The notes: generated by a model from the letters alone, not told the origin. A DNA stretch of 64,000 bases from [Mycoplasma] gypis (GCF_016924775.1 NZ_JAFFTD010000001.1:304001-368000); one strand, 5' to 3'. Positions 22,388-33,733 are shown, counted from the first letter of the stretch. Numbers and translations are program-made.

Positions 22388-22747
22388 TTATTTAGTTCTT
22401 TTAATTTCTTTCAATCTTGCTGCTTTACCTTTAAGTTCTCTCATGTAGTAAAGTTTAGCTCTTCTAACTTTGTTTTCACGTACAACTTCGATGTAACTGA
22501 TTAATGGTGAGTTTAATTTGAAAACACGTTCTACCCCAATACCGTATGAGATTTTACGAACTGTAAATGTTTTAGCTGTTCCTGTTCCACTTTCAGCGAT
22601 AACAAGTCCTTCAAATACTTGAATTCTTTCTTTATCCCCTTCTTTAATACGAACGTGAACTCTAACATTTTGTCCTTCACGGATTTGTGGTAAGTCGTTT
22701 CTTAATTGTGTGCTTTCAACTAATTCGATTAATTTATTTCTGCTCAT
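22388..22747 (-). CDS. rplS: 50S ribosomal protein L19
   Basis: 119 residues, matching bacterial L19 (family ~115). Conserved segments [27 protein letters not shown] and the basic C-terminus [20 protein letters not shown] are present. Start chosen as ATG 22747 (MSRNKLIEL) with GAAAGGAT upstream; a longer start would run into trmD. Its first 14 nt overlap the end of trmD. Confidence 0.97.
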   Translation of the reverse strand: MSRNKLIELVESTQLRNDLPQIREGQNVRVHVRIKEGDKERIQVFEGLVIAESGTGTAKTFTVRKISYGIGVERVFKLNSPLISYIEVVRENKVRRAKLYYMRELKGKAARLKEIKRTK

Positions 22748-23411
22748 TATTAATCCTTTCAATTATATCTGGTCGATTTTTTAATGTTTTTTCATATTTT
22801 GCTTTATTTCTTCATTGTTCGATTTTTTTATGATCTCCACTTAGTAGTACTTCCGGAACTTCATAACCTTTATAAACTCTTGGACGTGTATATTGGGGAA
22901 AATCCAATAATCCGTCTCCTTCAAAGCTTTCTTCAAGGTGTGATGATTCACGAATAACTCCAGGCACTAATCTTGCTATTGCATCTGCAACAAGCATTGC
23001 TGGAATTTCACCGCCAGTTAAAACATAATCACCTACACTTAATTCATCATCAACAAAATTTAAAATTCTTTCATCAAAACCTTCGTAGTGACCTGCTACT
23101 AAAGTTATTTCTAACTCTTTTGCATATTCTCTTGCTAATTTTTGATTAAAAACTTTACCTTGTGGTGATAAAAGAAGTTTTTTTCCACCTACTGTTTGTA
23201 ATGCTAAGTCAAGTGGTTCTACTTGTAATAGCATACCCTGACCACCACCGTAGACTTCATCATCAACTTTTTTATGTTTTTGTGTTGAGAAATTTCTTCA
23301 GTCAACAATATTTATCTCTAAATGACCGAGCTGAATTGCTTTGGCAATTATTGATTGTGTTTTAAATGTTTCGAAAAATTCTGGAAACAAAGTCAAAATA
23401 TTAATTTTCAT
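22734..23411 (-). CDS. trmD: tRNA (guanine-N1)-methyltransferase
   Basis: 225 residues, SPOUT methyltransferase making m1G37 in tRNAs reading CNN codons, which prevents +1 frameshifts. Visible motifs: [13 protein letters not shown] at the start, [36 protein letters not shown] (trefoil knot SAM site) and FPQYTRP. Sits between rpsP and rplS in the standard order. Start ATG 23411, 3 nt after the rpsP stop. Confidence 0.97.
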
Positions 23412-23413
23412 AA

Positions 23414-23671
23414 TTATTTACGATTTTTTGAATATTCAGCGTAAAAGTTGTCATGTTTTAATAAAGTTCTAACTGTATCTGTAGGTTGTGCACCTTGATT
23501 TAGTCATTTTGTTAAAGCTTCTTTATTTAGAACTACTTCTTTTGAGTGTGGATTGTAGAATCCTACTTCTTCGATAAATCTTCCGTCACGTGGTGAACGT
23601 GAGTCAGCAGCAACGATTTTATAAATAGCGTTGAATTTTTTTCCGTTTCTTTTTAGTCTTAATTTAACCAA
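23414..23671 (-). CDS. rpsP: 30S ribosomal protein S16, TTG start
   Basis: 85 residues with S16 signatures [30 protein letters not shown] and VGFYNP. The start must be TTG at 23671: the conserved N-terminal (M)VKLRLKR begins exactly there, no in-frame ATG is available, and AAAGGAAA lies ~9-15 nt upstream. First gene of rpsP-trmD-rplS, driven by a near-consensus promoter at 23712-23739. Confidence 0.95.
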
Positions 23672-23711
23672 ACGATAAGATTTCCTTTCATGTGTTTTTA
23701 AATACTACATA

Positions 23712-23739
23712 AGTATACCAAAAATAATTAAGCTGTCAA
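23712..23739 (-). promoter_or_regulatory. Strong promoter of rpsP-trmD-rplS
   Basis: Minus strand: TTGACA (23734-23739), 16-nt spacer, extended -10 TGGTATACT (hexamer 23712-23717). The best sigma70-type promoter in the window, about 40 nt upstream of the rpsP start. Confidence 0.85.
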
Positions 23740-23800
23740 GCATTTTTACTTGACACCCTTGAAAGTGTTTTTTTAGTTAATAATTTTGACAAAAAATATT

Positions 23801-23806
23801 TATAAT
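23801..23806 (+). promoter_or_regulatory. -10 box of rnhB
   Basis: TATAAT 25 nt upstream of the rnhB ATG; AAGGAG lies between. Confidence 0.55.
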
Positions 23807-23831
23807 TCTTTTTAATAAATAAGGAGTAATA

Positions 23832-24446
23832 ATGCTAGATTTCGAAAAAAACTACTGAAATAATTTTCCTATTATTGCCGGACTTGATGAAGTGGGAAGA
23901 GGTTGTCTTGCTGGTCCACTTGTTGTTGCTTGTGTGATATTGCCCACAAACTATCAAAATGAACTTATAAACGATTCAAAGAAAATTAATCCTCGATTAC
24001 GCAAAATCCTTTCCGATCAAATTAAAAAAGATGCTCTTGAATACTTTATTTGTGTAAGAAATGTCGAAGATATTAATGCTTCTAATCCCAAAAAAGAATC
24101 TGTAATAGGTATGCAAATGTGTTTGAAAAATTTAAAAAATACTCCTGATCTTGTAATTACAGATTACGAAAAAATTCAAACAAATATTCAACAAATAAAT
24201 ATTATTAAAGGTGATCAAAAATCAATAAATGTCGCTGCCGCAAGTATTATTGCAAAAGTTTTTCGCGATGAATTAATGGATGAATATGATTTAAAATATC
24301 CAAATTATGATTTTAAAAATAATAAAGGATATGGAACTAAAAAACATTTAGAGGCTTTAGACAAATTTGGTGCTTTAACAATTCATAGATCAAAATATAA
24401 ACCAGTTATTTTAGCGTTAGAAAAATTTCAAAAAAAATCATTATAA
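23832..24446 (+). CDS. rnhB: Ribonuclease HII
   Basis: 204 residues. Cleaves RNA in RNA/DNA hybrids and at single ribonucleotides in DNA. The DEVGRG active-site motif (residues 19-24) is intact, with DSKKI, the LVITD acid and the AAASIIAKVFRD helix following in the normal order. One TGA codon near the N-terminus is Trp. AAGGAGTAAT precedes the ATG. Monocistronic, ending before a hairpin shared with the convergent PEBP-like gene. Confidence 0.95.
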
Positions 24447-24550
24447 TCATTAAAAAATAATGTTAAAAGCATCATTTTTTTTAATAAAAATGTTTTCTCT
24501 GATAAAAAAATAACACAAGATGTTTAACTTTTAATGTTTTTTGGAAAATT

Positions 24551-24581
24551 AAAAAATGTAACAAATTTTGTTACATTTTTT
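24551..24581. terminator. Bidirectional terminator between rnhB and the PEBP-like gene
   Basis: Almost perfect palindrome: AAAAAATGTAACAAA (24551-24565) and its complement (24567-24581), U runs on both strands. Confidence 0.85.
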
Positions 24582-24596
24582 GTGTTATTTTCAATT

Positions 24597-25757
24597 TTAT
24601 TTAAGTTTGAATTTAATAATTTTTTCAGCAATAACTTTATTTTTAATAATACGATATGCATCAGCGACTGTTTTAACTTTAAATCTTTCAGTAATATTTT
24701 GGTCTAATGCATAAACAACCATTCAGTGAAACTTATTTTTGACTGATGATTTTTTGTTTTTAAAAACGTTTCATTTATCTTGACGATTAACAAAATGTTT
24801 TTTAATATCTTCAGGCATAACTGAATTACTTTTGAAAGAATTTGGAATTAAGTGACGCGCTGTTCTATCGTCATCAGAATTATTTAAGTCATTTTCTTTG
24901 ATAATTGTTCAGTCTCCTTGTTGAGGTTTAATACCCAAACAAGCAAATTCACAACTCACTAATCCTCATTCTTGAGCAGTTGAAGAATTAAATACAAAAA
25001 TTGCATATTCTTTAACTTTTTTAATGTTTTTAATTTTAATTAAAGGTGAATTTGTTTTAACATCTGTTTTTAAAGTTTCGACATCAACATAATATTTTTT
25101 AGGTAAATATTTAATTTTTTCAGTCTCGTGCATTTCTAGTGCTGGAATTGAAACTTTTAACTTATCCACTTCTTCATCATCATTTAAAAAGTAAAACATT
25201 CCGTGAGTTTGACTTTCTTCGCTATATAACTTACCATCGTTTGTTTCTAGAGCTTGTTCTGATGAAAATGTTAAGACACCTTCATCAATTACGTGGTTTG
25301 CAATAACATCTTCGAAATCATTTCAAAATCTTGGTACTGAAGTATCGATAATTTCATTAACATCTTCAAAATCAAGAGCATAAACTCTTAATTCATAAGT
25401 ATGATCTTGATCAGGTGGACAAGGCCCATAATAACAATTTGCATTATCCATTAAATATTTGTCATCAAGAATGGTTTTACGTACTTTTTTTGATAATGAA
25501 TTTTCGAATTGAACAATTTTATTTTTTTTCGAAATACTTGAGTTTCTACAAATGTGGTCATTGTGGATATTAAAAGCTATTCAGTGAATAAATGACATCC
25601 CAACCACACCATTAGCTTCATGATCAATCAAAGAAATTGCATATGATTTTGCATCTTTTACTGGATCTCAGCCAACATGTGGAGAATGTAGTGAACCAAG
25701 ACCATTAACCTTATTTAAGACGTTGTAGGTATTAACTGTTTTTGAATAAACACGCAT
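24597..25757 (-). CDS. Tandem PEBP-like (YbhB/YbcL, Raf-kinase-inhibitor fold) protein
   Basis: 386 residues, about twice a normal bacterial PEBP protein, no signal peptide. The first unit has the family ligand-site residues: D45...A48 and H58-W59, GPCPP at 111-115 and the HTYELRVYALD segment at 119-129. A second, eroded unit follows: SPLIKIKNIKKVKEYAIFVF, an EWGLVSCEFACLGI segment at the HW...NI position, and a late FHWMVVYALD. PEBP proteins bind small anions and phospholipid heads; bacterial roles are poorly known. Its ATG overlaps the stop of the SGNH gene upstream (TAATG), so the two are translated together. Confidence 0.75.
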
Positions 25758-27967
25758 TATTTATCTCCTTTGTGATTTTTTATTGCTTTTTTAATTGTTA
25801 AATTAATTGACATCACTGAAAAAATAATTTTTTTCAGAATTCCGTAATAACTTAGTTTTTTAGCAAAGAAATTATTAATTAGAACTTTTTTACGTTTTCT
25901 TTCATTTGCAAATAAATAATCATAAGGTGAAAATGTTTTAGCATCTTCCATTAATGCTGCTAATAGTTTATTTAATTTAACCTTATTTTCTTTAATAAAT
26001 CACAATAAATTATTAATTGATTTTTCCAGTTTTTTGCTTTCTTGTTCAGAAAGTTCGAAATCCACTTTTTTATACAATAAAAATGTTTGTTTAATAAAAT
26101 CAATAGTTTTTTCGTAATTTTCTTTTAAAGTTACTTCACGAATAATTTTATCGAAGTGATAAATAATTTTGTAATGATTTTGCTTCAATCACATTACTCA
26201 TGCTTCATCAAAAGTGTTGATTTCACTGTATTTTTTTAAATTTAAAATTAAATTATTGAATAAAAAGTCAGCAAACTCTTTGAAAGAATCAAGTTCTGAA
26301 AGATAAAGACGAATTTTTTCAAAACGAGGGTCTAGTTTATGGTTTACTAATTGTTCAAGTAAGGGTGTTGTTAGAATTTCAGTTAAAAATTCATAATTGA
26401 TAGTTTGCAGTTGCTCTTTTGATTCTAAAATAAAATTAGCTTTAAAAAGATTACGGATAATTGGAAAAATTAATTCTTGAATTTTAAGCGATTCATTTTT
26501 TGCTTTTGAAAGGTCATGCACAGAAATATTTTGAGTCATAATGACACCATTTTGAATGTTATACATTAAATTATCAAAATAATTATTTTCTAATAAACAT
26601 AAAAATATTTCTTGTGATCAGTTTTGATTTTTTAAAAATTCAATTAGATTTTTATGAGTTTTATATTCGTAATGTTTATTCCCAAATTTTCTTTCCACAA
26701 AATTTGTTAGTAGTGAGCTTAGATTAAAATTAGTTTGCATTTCCATTGATCTAATCATTTCAGAAATACGATAATTTGGTTTAAGAATATCGCTAACAGT
26801 TTTTTCAAAATCATCATCTAAAAATAATTTATCCCCACGACTCAATCCAAGAATAGATAAAATTACTGAAAAATCGTTTTCTGATAATTTTAAAATTTGT
26901 TTATAACTGCGGAAATCTTGTTTGTAATATTTAAATTTTGGTAAGAAACTTAAAATCTTTTCTTCATTATCGTAATATGCTTTATAAATAAAGCTGTCTG
27001 AAAGAGCTAGTTTTAACAAAATGTTTTGAGCTATATGTTTATAACCTTTTTCAGTTGGGTGAATGTCTAAAATATTTTCACATAAAAAGTTTTTGTGTGT
27101 TTGTCAAAAATCCAAGTCAAATGAATCAACATAAATATTATTTGTTTTATTTGCAACATTTTTTATCGAAGAATTAAGATATCCAAGTAAAATCATTGAC
27201 ATTTCACGATCGCAAACGTCTTTTGTTGAAAGCAAATGATCAATTTCATTTTTTAAATGAATTAATGATATTGGATAACCAACAAACACAATATTAGTTT
27301 GAGAATTTTTCATTCTAATTATTTTGGCAATTTGCTCTAAATAAGTTTCAATTTTTTCGCTGGCTTGCTTTAAATTTTCAGCTATTTCACTAAAAACAAT
27401 TGCTTTTTTACCGAGCACTTTGGTTTTTTTATACTTATAAAGTAAATGAAGAGGTATGTATGCTAAAAAATCATTAGCACCCAAACTAATAGTAATTAAA
27501 TTCGCTTGTTTTATTCTTTGATCAATAATGTCGAAATCGCCATTTTCATAGTCAAAGTTTTTAAAATATCTTGAAAGTTCTTTTTGGAAAGGATTCTGTT
27601 GATTAGAATTAATTGATTTCATTAAATTTAATTCATTTTTTAATGATTCGCTTAAATAGTTAGGCTGCAACAACAGTTCAAGGTATTGTTTTGCAGTAAT
27701 ATTAGAAAATGAAAAGTTATTAAATGATTCTAAAAAATTAGGTTTTAAATCATTTACCATTCTTGCTAAATATGCTGGATAACTTAAACCATTTACTTTT
27801 TTTGACTCTTTATCAAAGTGGCCACAACTTTGGAAACCGAATTTAGAATTAAATCCAGCAGAAATCGAATCACCAATTGCAAGATAACGTAAATTGTTTT
27901 CAATTAAATTAGTGAAAGGGATTTTATCATTATTATCTTTTAATTCTATAAAATCACGAAAGTCCAT
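25757..27967 (-). CDS. Cytosolic SGNH/GDSL hydrolase with helical C-terminal region
   Basis: 736 residues joined through five TGA-encoded Trp codons. SGNH blocks: GDSISAGF at 32-39 (Ser34), GAND near residue 162 and DIHPTEKGYKHIA near 302. The domain aligns along its length with that of the giant exported protein at 1-7237 (shared FNSKFGF, GLSYPAYLA and ISLGANDF-type segments), so the two are paralogues, but this one has no signal peptide. The C-terminal ~420 residues are Lys/Asn/Phe-rich and helical, without the long repeats. AAGGGGAAAA before the ATG overlaps the rbgA stop. Substrate unknown. Confidence 0.8.
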
Positions 27968-27976
27968 TTTTTCCCC

Positions 27977-28807
27977 TTAATCATAAATAACATTTTTTAA
28001 ATTCTTGAAGTAGTTTACCAAAAAGTTATAAACATCATTAAAAATGATTTGTTTATTTTTATCTAAAAAATGTTTATTTCTTGCTAATAAAATTAAATTA
28101 TTATAAACTTCTTCATCGCTTTGAGCGGGTTGTAAATTTAATTTTTCAATTGCTTCAGGACTGTATTGTGAAACAAGTTTATATGATTCGTAACATAAAT
28201 CTTTTAAATCGATTGACTCTTTTTTAATTGAACCAATAACAGCTAGTTTAGTAGCTTGAGATTGATCGTCTAATTTTGGTCATAGAAGTCCTGGTGTATC
28301 TAAAACCAAAAATTGGTTGTTGCAGTTTACTCATTGCTCTGAACGAGTAACACCAGCTTCATTTCCAACTTTTGCAACTTTGGATTTTGCTAAAATGTTA
28401 ATTAAAGTACTTTTACCAGAGTTCGGAACTCCCATAACTCCGATTTTTAACGGTGGAACTTTAAAACCTTTTTGTAATTTAGCTTGTTTTTGTTTATGAA
28501 TTTTATTAATAACCTTTACCATTGCATTATATGACTTATTACTGTCTTTTAAATTTAATGCAACCACTTCATCGTTTGGATTATTAAACTGTTGAATTAT
28601 TTCTTTGAAACGAGTTTTATTTGTTAAATCTATTTTTGTAAAAACGAATATTCTTTTTTTATGTGGTGAAATTTTATCAAATTCTGCATTATAAGAAGAA
28701 ATTGGACATCTCGAATCCAAGACAATAACAAAAACATCAAACAATTTTTCTTTTTGTTTGATTTGATCAAAAGCCTTTTTCATATGTCCTGGAAATCAAT
28801 TAAACAT
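27977..28807 (-). CDS. rbgA: Ribosome biogenesis GTPase RbgA/YlqF
   Basis: 276 residues, a circularly permuted GTPase needed for late 50S assembly. Starts MFNWFPGHMKKA, the family's signature N-terminus; the ATG at 28807 is therefore the right start although a second Met lies 8 codons in. Motif order is permuted: G4 FTKIDL first, then G1 GVPNSGKST, then G3 DTPGLL. Several TGA codons are Trp. Second-last of the housekeeping genes in the operon trmL / mini-DivIVA / rbgA / SGNH / PEBP. Confidence 0.93.
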
Positions 28808-28809
28808 AT

Positions 28810-28971
28810 TTACTCCTTAATTTTTGATTTTAATATTTCAATTTGGTACTGATACTCTTTAATATCATTAAGTAACAAATCTAAAAATTCATCAACTTCT
28901 TCTGGATTATAACCGTTTAAAGAAGCTGAAAATTTTTTCTTATAAATTTGGTCAACACTAACTTTTGGCAT
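28810..28971 (-). CDS. Mini DivIVA-domain protein (53 residues)
   Basis: 53 residues with essentially only the DivIVA N-terminal signature: SVDQIYKKKFSASLNGYNPE followed by EVDEFLDLLL, matching the I..K.F..S..GY...EVD.FLD pattern of DivIVA/GpsB membrane-curvature proteins, then a short coiled-coil tail. Real DivIVA proteins are 100-300 residues. Start ATG 28971 is 1 nt after the trmL stop and the stop lies 3 nt before rbgA's start, so it is translated in the operon. A role in division-site targeting is an inference. Confidence 0.75.
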   Translation of the reverse strand: MPKVSVDQIYKKKFSASLNGYNPEEVDEFLDLLLNDIKEYQYQIEILKSKIKE

Positions 28972-28972
28972 T

Positions 28973-29494
28973 TTATTCCTTTATAAAATTTTTACCTTTT
29001 TGAACTTCATAACGTGAAAGATTTTCAAAATCTAATTGTCTTAAAATTTCATAAAAAACAACGATAACACTATTTGCTAAATTAATTGAACGCGCTTGTG
29101 GAACCATCGGAATTCTTAAGCAATTATCTAAATTTGTTTGCATAATTTTTTTAGGAATACCAGTTGATTCGGTTCCAAACATTACTCAAATTTCGTCATT
29201 TTGTTTATATTCGCTTTTAAAATCAACTTCACTATATGTGTTCAAACCATATCTAGTGATATAGTAAATATTTTTATCGTGATATTTGTTATGAAATGCT
29301 TCATAGTTGTCATGAATTTCATGGGGAATTTCACTTAAAAAATGTCCTGCTGCCGCACGTTTCAATCAATGTGGATGCAAGTCAAAAGCAACAGGTTTAA
29401 TAATATGTAACTTTGCTCCTCCGTTAAAGCAAGTTCTTATAATGTTAGCAGTATTTGGACTAATTTCGGGTTGATATAAAACTATATTAATCAT
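28973..29494 (-). CDS. trmL: tRNA (cytidine/uridine-34-2'-O)-methyltransferase TrmL
   Basis: 173 residues, SPOUT family, methylates the wobble ribose of tRNA-Leu isoacceptors. Motifs: MINIVLYQPEISPNTANIIR, HWLKRAAAGH, FGTESTGIP (motif 2) and IPMVPQARSINLANSV (motif 3, trefoil knot). One TGA codon is Trp. No Shine-Dalgarno: TATAAT at 29505-29510 lies only 10 nt before the ATG. First gene of the operon. Confidence 0.93.
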
Positions 29495-29504
29495 AATATT
29501 AATT

Positions 29505-29510
29505 ATTATA
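29505..29510 (-). promoter_or_regulatory. -10 box of trmL operon, almost leaderless
   Basis: TATAAT with its 3' end 10 nt upstream of the trmL ATG and no Shine-Dalgarno between, so the expected transcript start leaves a leader of about 4 nt. Confidence 0.6.
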
Positions 29511-29603
29511 ACTTTTAAACCTAAAATAAGGCTTTAAAAGTTTTTTTATTTACTTTCAAAAAGTCATGTAATTTAATGTTTAAGAGTATTTTTATAATAA
29601 AAA

Positions 29604-29630
29604 CAAAAGCACCGCCTTAAAGTGCTTTTG
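29604..29630 (-). terminator. Terminator of the alcohol dehydrogenase gene
   Basis: Stem CAAAAGCAC (29604-29612) and GTGCTTTTG (29622-29630), T run on the minus strand, 30 nt after the stop. Confidence 0.85.
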
Positions 29631-29660
29631 TAATTATTTAATGAAATAAGTTAGTTATTA

Positions 29661-30761
29661 TTATAGTTCACTTACTTTAATAGCTATTTTTAGAACACCA
29701 TCAGCACGCGATTGAAATAAATCATATGCTTTAACGATATCTTTGAATTCAAATTCGTGTGTTACTAAATCACTAACATCAATACGATTATCAGCAATTA
29801 ATTGCATTAAACGACGCATTCTTTCTGATCCGCCTGGACAAAGTGAAGTACGAATTGTGTGGTCCCCTAATCCTGCTGCAAAATGTTCCATTGGAATTAC
29901 TAAATCTTCTGAATAAACTCCAATTGATGAAACTGAACCTCCTGGACGTACTGCTTTAACACATTCTTGGAAGGTTTTGTTTAATCCTAAACATTCAACC
30001 GCTCCATCACACATTCTTCCATCTGTGATACGTTTAATAGCTTCTTGTAAGTTTTCTTTTGTTACATTAACTGTATGTGTTGCACCGAATTTTTTTGACA
30101 TTTCTAAACGTTTGTCATCAGCATCGGCAGCAATAATTGTTGAAGCTCCTAATAATTTGGCTCCGATTGTTGCACATAGTCCGATTGGTCCTTGAGCAAC
30201 AAGTAAAACTGTATCCCCTAATTTAATTCCAACATTTTCCGATCCTTTAATACCGGTTGAAAGGATGTCAGGACACATTAAAACTTGTTTATCTGTTAAG
30301 TTTTCAGGAATTTTAGCAACATTTGCCATTGCATTATGTACTAAAACATATTCAGCTTGGCAACCATCTTCAATATTCCCAAATTTTCAACCAGCGGTTG
30401 CTTTATACCCATAAGCTTCATCAGTTCCATCTTGTGAACTTTGTCCATATTGACAAGCCGCTGTATATCCAGAAGGTGTAATTGCTCCCGCTAATACTCT
30501 TTCTCCTAATTTAAATCCTTTAACATTATCCCCATAAGCTGCAACCACTCCAACTGATTCATGTCCAATTGTTAAATCTTTTGCAACTGGGTATTCTCCT
30601 TTCCGAATGTGAATGTCTGTCCCACAAATTGTTGTTGTTGTAACTTTAATTAATAAATCGTTAGGTCCAACTTGTGGAACTGGTTTTTCTACTAATTCAA
30701 CTTTATCTTTTTCTTTAAAAACAAGTGCTTTCATTGTTTTTGGTAATTTAATTGATTCCAT
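29661..30761 (-). CDS. Zinc-dependent alcohol dehydrogenase, NADP secondary-alcohol type
   Basis: 366 residues, MDR superfamily. Catalytic zinc ligands in ICGTDIH and GHESVGVV; the Rossmann fold has VAQGPIGLCATIGA. The usual structural-zinc cysteine loop is missing and replaced by RVLAGAITPSGYT and AGWKFGN, the pattern seen in the tetrameric NADP-linked secondary alcohol dehydrogenases of Clostridium beijerinckii and Thermoanaerobacter. Start ATG 30761 follows AAGGAGAAAA; two TGA codons are Trp. Probably reduces acetaldehyde or ketones and balances NAD(P)H. Monocistronic, with its own terminator. Confidence 0.88.
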
Positions 30762-31329
30762 AAAATTTTCTCCTTGGTTTCTTTCGTAACCATATGTTAC
30801 TCTTTTTTGAAAGGTTGACAAGTTTAAAAAAACAAAAAAATATTTTCTTTAATTTTGTGCGATTTTTTTATTTATGTCTTTATATAAGTTACTTTTTTAA
30901 AATAAATAAAGTTGATTAATTTTTATAGCACAAAGTTTAATACTTAATTTTAGAAAAATAATATTTTTTTTAAAAAAATTGCTTTAAATTTCTTTTTTTG
31001 TTTTTTGAAAAAAATTTTTGATATTAAAAAAATAATTTACCTTTTTTAAAATTTAAGTTTCTTAACGCTGGTAACTTTTTTAAAAAATCTTTAAAAAATA
31101 TTTTCAAAAAAAATAAAAAATTTTTTTATTAAGTTTGTAATCTTGAGATTATGCGTTTTTTAGAAGCTTTTTTAGAAGAAAAAATAGATAAAAAATCAAA
31201 AAAAATAAGGAGCAATTATTCTACTCTTGTTTTTAAAATTGTCAATTTAAAAAATAAAATTTTTTTAGTGTAATTATTTTTGTTTATTAGTTTTTAAAAA
31301 ATTATGATTTTGAAAAAAGGAAAAGAAAA
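30762..31329. other. Extremely AT-rich 568-nt spacer upstream of the alcohol dehydrogenase
   Basis: No credible coding frame on either strand. It consists mostly of A and T runs and must contain the adh promoter. The only ordered element seen is an interrupted palindrome TAATCT-TG-AGATTA at 31138-31151, a possible operator. No RNA gene recognised. Confidence 0.5.
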
Positions 31330-31351
31330 AAGCAAGAACTTTGTCTTGCTT
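31330..31351 (-). terminator. Terminator of the phosphoketolase gene
   Basis: Stem AAGCAAGA (31330-31337) and TCTTGCTT (31344-31351), loop ACTTTG, T run on the minus strand, just after the stop. Confidence 0.85.
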
Positions 31352-31357
31352 AATAAA

Positions 31358-33733
31358 TTATTTTAATGGACTTCATTTTCAATTTTGAACTTCAGGGATA
31401 TCAGTTCCGTTTTCACGAATAAATTGTTTGTGGTATGCTAGTTTTTCATCCATTTTAGCAATAAATTCTTCTTTGTTTGCCATATTTGTTGCAGATGCAA
31501 TTGTTTTTGCAATATCAAAACGATCCATTTGACTCATTACTCTAATATCAAATGTTGTTGTAATATCTCCATTTTCACGGTACCCGTGTACATGAAGGTT
31601 GTGGTTTGTTCTTGTAAAGAAGATATCTCTAATTAAACCTTCGTATCCGTGGAATGCAAATACAACAGGTTTTGAAGTTGTAAAGATTTTGTTAAATTCT
31701 TCGTCTGTTAATCCTCTTGAATCAATCGATTGACTACGTAATCTTAATAAATCAACAACGTTAACAAATCTAATTTTTAGATTTTTATTTGCATCGTTAA
31801 CTAAATTTAATGCTGCTAAAGCTTCAATTGTTGGTTCTGTACCACTTGATACAACAACAACATCAGGTTCTTCATTGTCTTTAACGTTTGAAGCTCAAGG
31901 AATAACTTTTAATCCTTCATTAACTAATTCTTTAGCTTCTTTTGCGCTAAAGAATTGATCTCTTACTTGTTTTGATGCAACAATTAAGTTAATAACATTT
32001 CTTTCAGTAAATGCTTTATCCATAACAGCTAATAATGAGTTTGTATCAGCTGGTAAGTATTCACGAATGTATTTAGCTTTTTTGTCCGCTAAGTGTCCTA
32101 AAATCCCTGGATCTTGGTGTGTATAACCATTGTGATCTTGTTGGAAAGCTGTTGAAACAGCCATGATATTTAATGAAGGATAATCATTTCTTCAATTAAT
32201 TTCATCAGCTTTACGAATTCATTTCATGTGTTGAGTAATCATTGAGTCAACTACTCTTAAGAATGCTTCATAACTTGCAAAAAATCCATGTCTTCCTGTT
32301 AATACATAACCTTCTAAGAATCCTTCAGCTTGGTGTTCCGAAAGTTGACCATCAATAATTCTTCCTGAAGGTGAAACTCATTCATCAAGTTTTGAATCAA
32401 TTCTTTCTAATCATTGACGATTAGTTACTTCAAAAGTTTTTGTTAAACGGTTTGATTTTGTTTCATCTGGTCCAAATACTCTAAAGTTGTCAGGGTTTAA
32501 TTCGATTAACTCTTTAACATATCCCCCTAATTCAACCATGTCTTGAGCTTTAAGCTCACCTGGATTACTGAATTTTAATGCATATTTTTCTCATTGTGGA
32601 AGCACCATGTTTTTTGCATTTACTCCACCATTTGTAATAGGATGCATTGACATTCTTTTTAGTCCTTTTGGTGAAATTTGACGATATTCTTCTTTGAATT
32701 TTCCATTTTCATCAAATAGTTGTTCTGGACGGTATGAACGTAGTCATGCTTCTAATTTATCAACATGTTCTAATTTATCAGCACTTACAGGAATTGGAAC
32801 TTGGTGTGATCTGAAGCTTCCTTCTAGTTGTTCATTATTTCATGTTGCAGGTCCTGTTCATCCCTTTGGAACTCTAACAACTAAAACTGGTCATGCTTGA
32901 CGTGTTGCTTCTGAAGCAGATTTTTGACGTGCTTCTTTTTGAATTTTTTGAATTTTTTCAATTGCTTGATCCATTTTTTTAGCCATTAATGGGTGCATTT
33001 GTTTTGGATCATCGCCTTCAACAAAGATAGGATCTCAACCTAGTCCCTTAAACATTAATTCAAGTTCTTTGTCGCTTTTACGACTTAAAATGGTTGGGTT
33101 TGAAATTTTTCCACCGTTTAAGTAAAGAATTGGAAGGATAGCCCCATCAGTAACTGGGTTAATAAATGAATTTGAAAATCATCCAGCTGCTAAAGGTCCA
33201 GTTTCAGCTTCACCATCACCGATAACGGTTGCAGCAATAATATTAGGGTTATCTAAAATTGCTCCCATTGCATGACTTAATGCATATCCTAATTCTCCAC
33301 CTTCATGAATTGAACCTGGAGTTTCAGGAGCAGCGTGTGATGCAATCCCCCCTGGGAATGAGAAGTTTTTGAATAGTTTTTGCATTCCTTTTTCATCTTG
33401 ACTAATTTCTGGAAAAAGATCTGAATAACTTCCATCTAAATATGAGTTAGATACCATTACTTGTCCACCATGTCCTGGACCTTCAATGTAAAACATTTCT
33501 AAATCATATTTATTAATAACTCTATTAAGGTGTAAGTAAATGAAGTTTTGGCCAGGGATTGTACCTCAGTGACCAATTGGGTAAATTTTTACATCTTCTT
33601 TTGATAAAGGTTTTTTTAACAATGGATTATTTCTTAAATAGATTTGACCTGCAGATAAATAGTTAGCTGCTCTAAATCAAGCATCCATTTTGTCGAAATA
33701 TTCGTTTGTTGAATAAATATCTTTTTTAAACAT
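31358..33733 (-). CDS. xfp: Phosphoketolase (xylulose-5-P / fructose-6-P)
   Basis: 791 residues, the normal family length. Thiamine-diphosphate enzyme splitting xylulose-5-P (or fructose-6-P) to acetyl-phosphate plus glyceraldehyde-3-P (or erythrose-4-P). Recognised segments: [50 protein letters not shown] (ThDP site) and [12 protein letters not shown] near residue 520. AGGAGACAT precedes ATG 33733; many TGA codons are Trp. Divergent from the aldehyde dehydrogenase. Acetyl-phosphate can feed acetate kinase for ATP. Confidence 0.96.
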
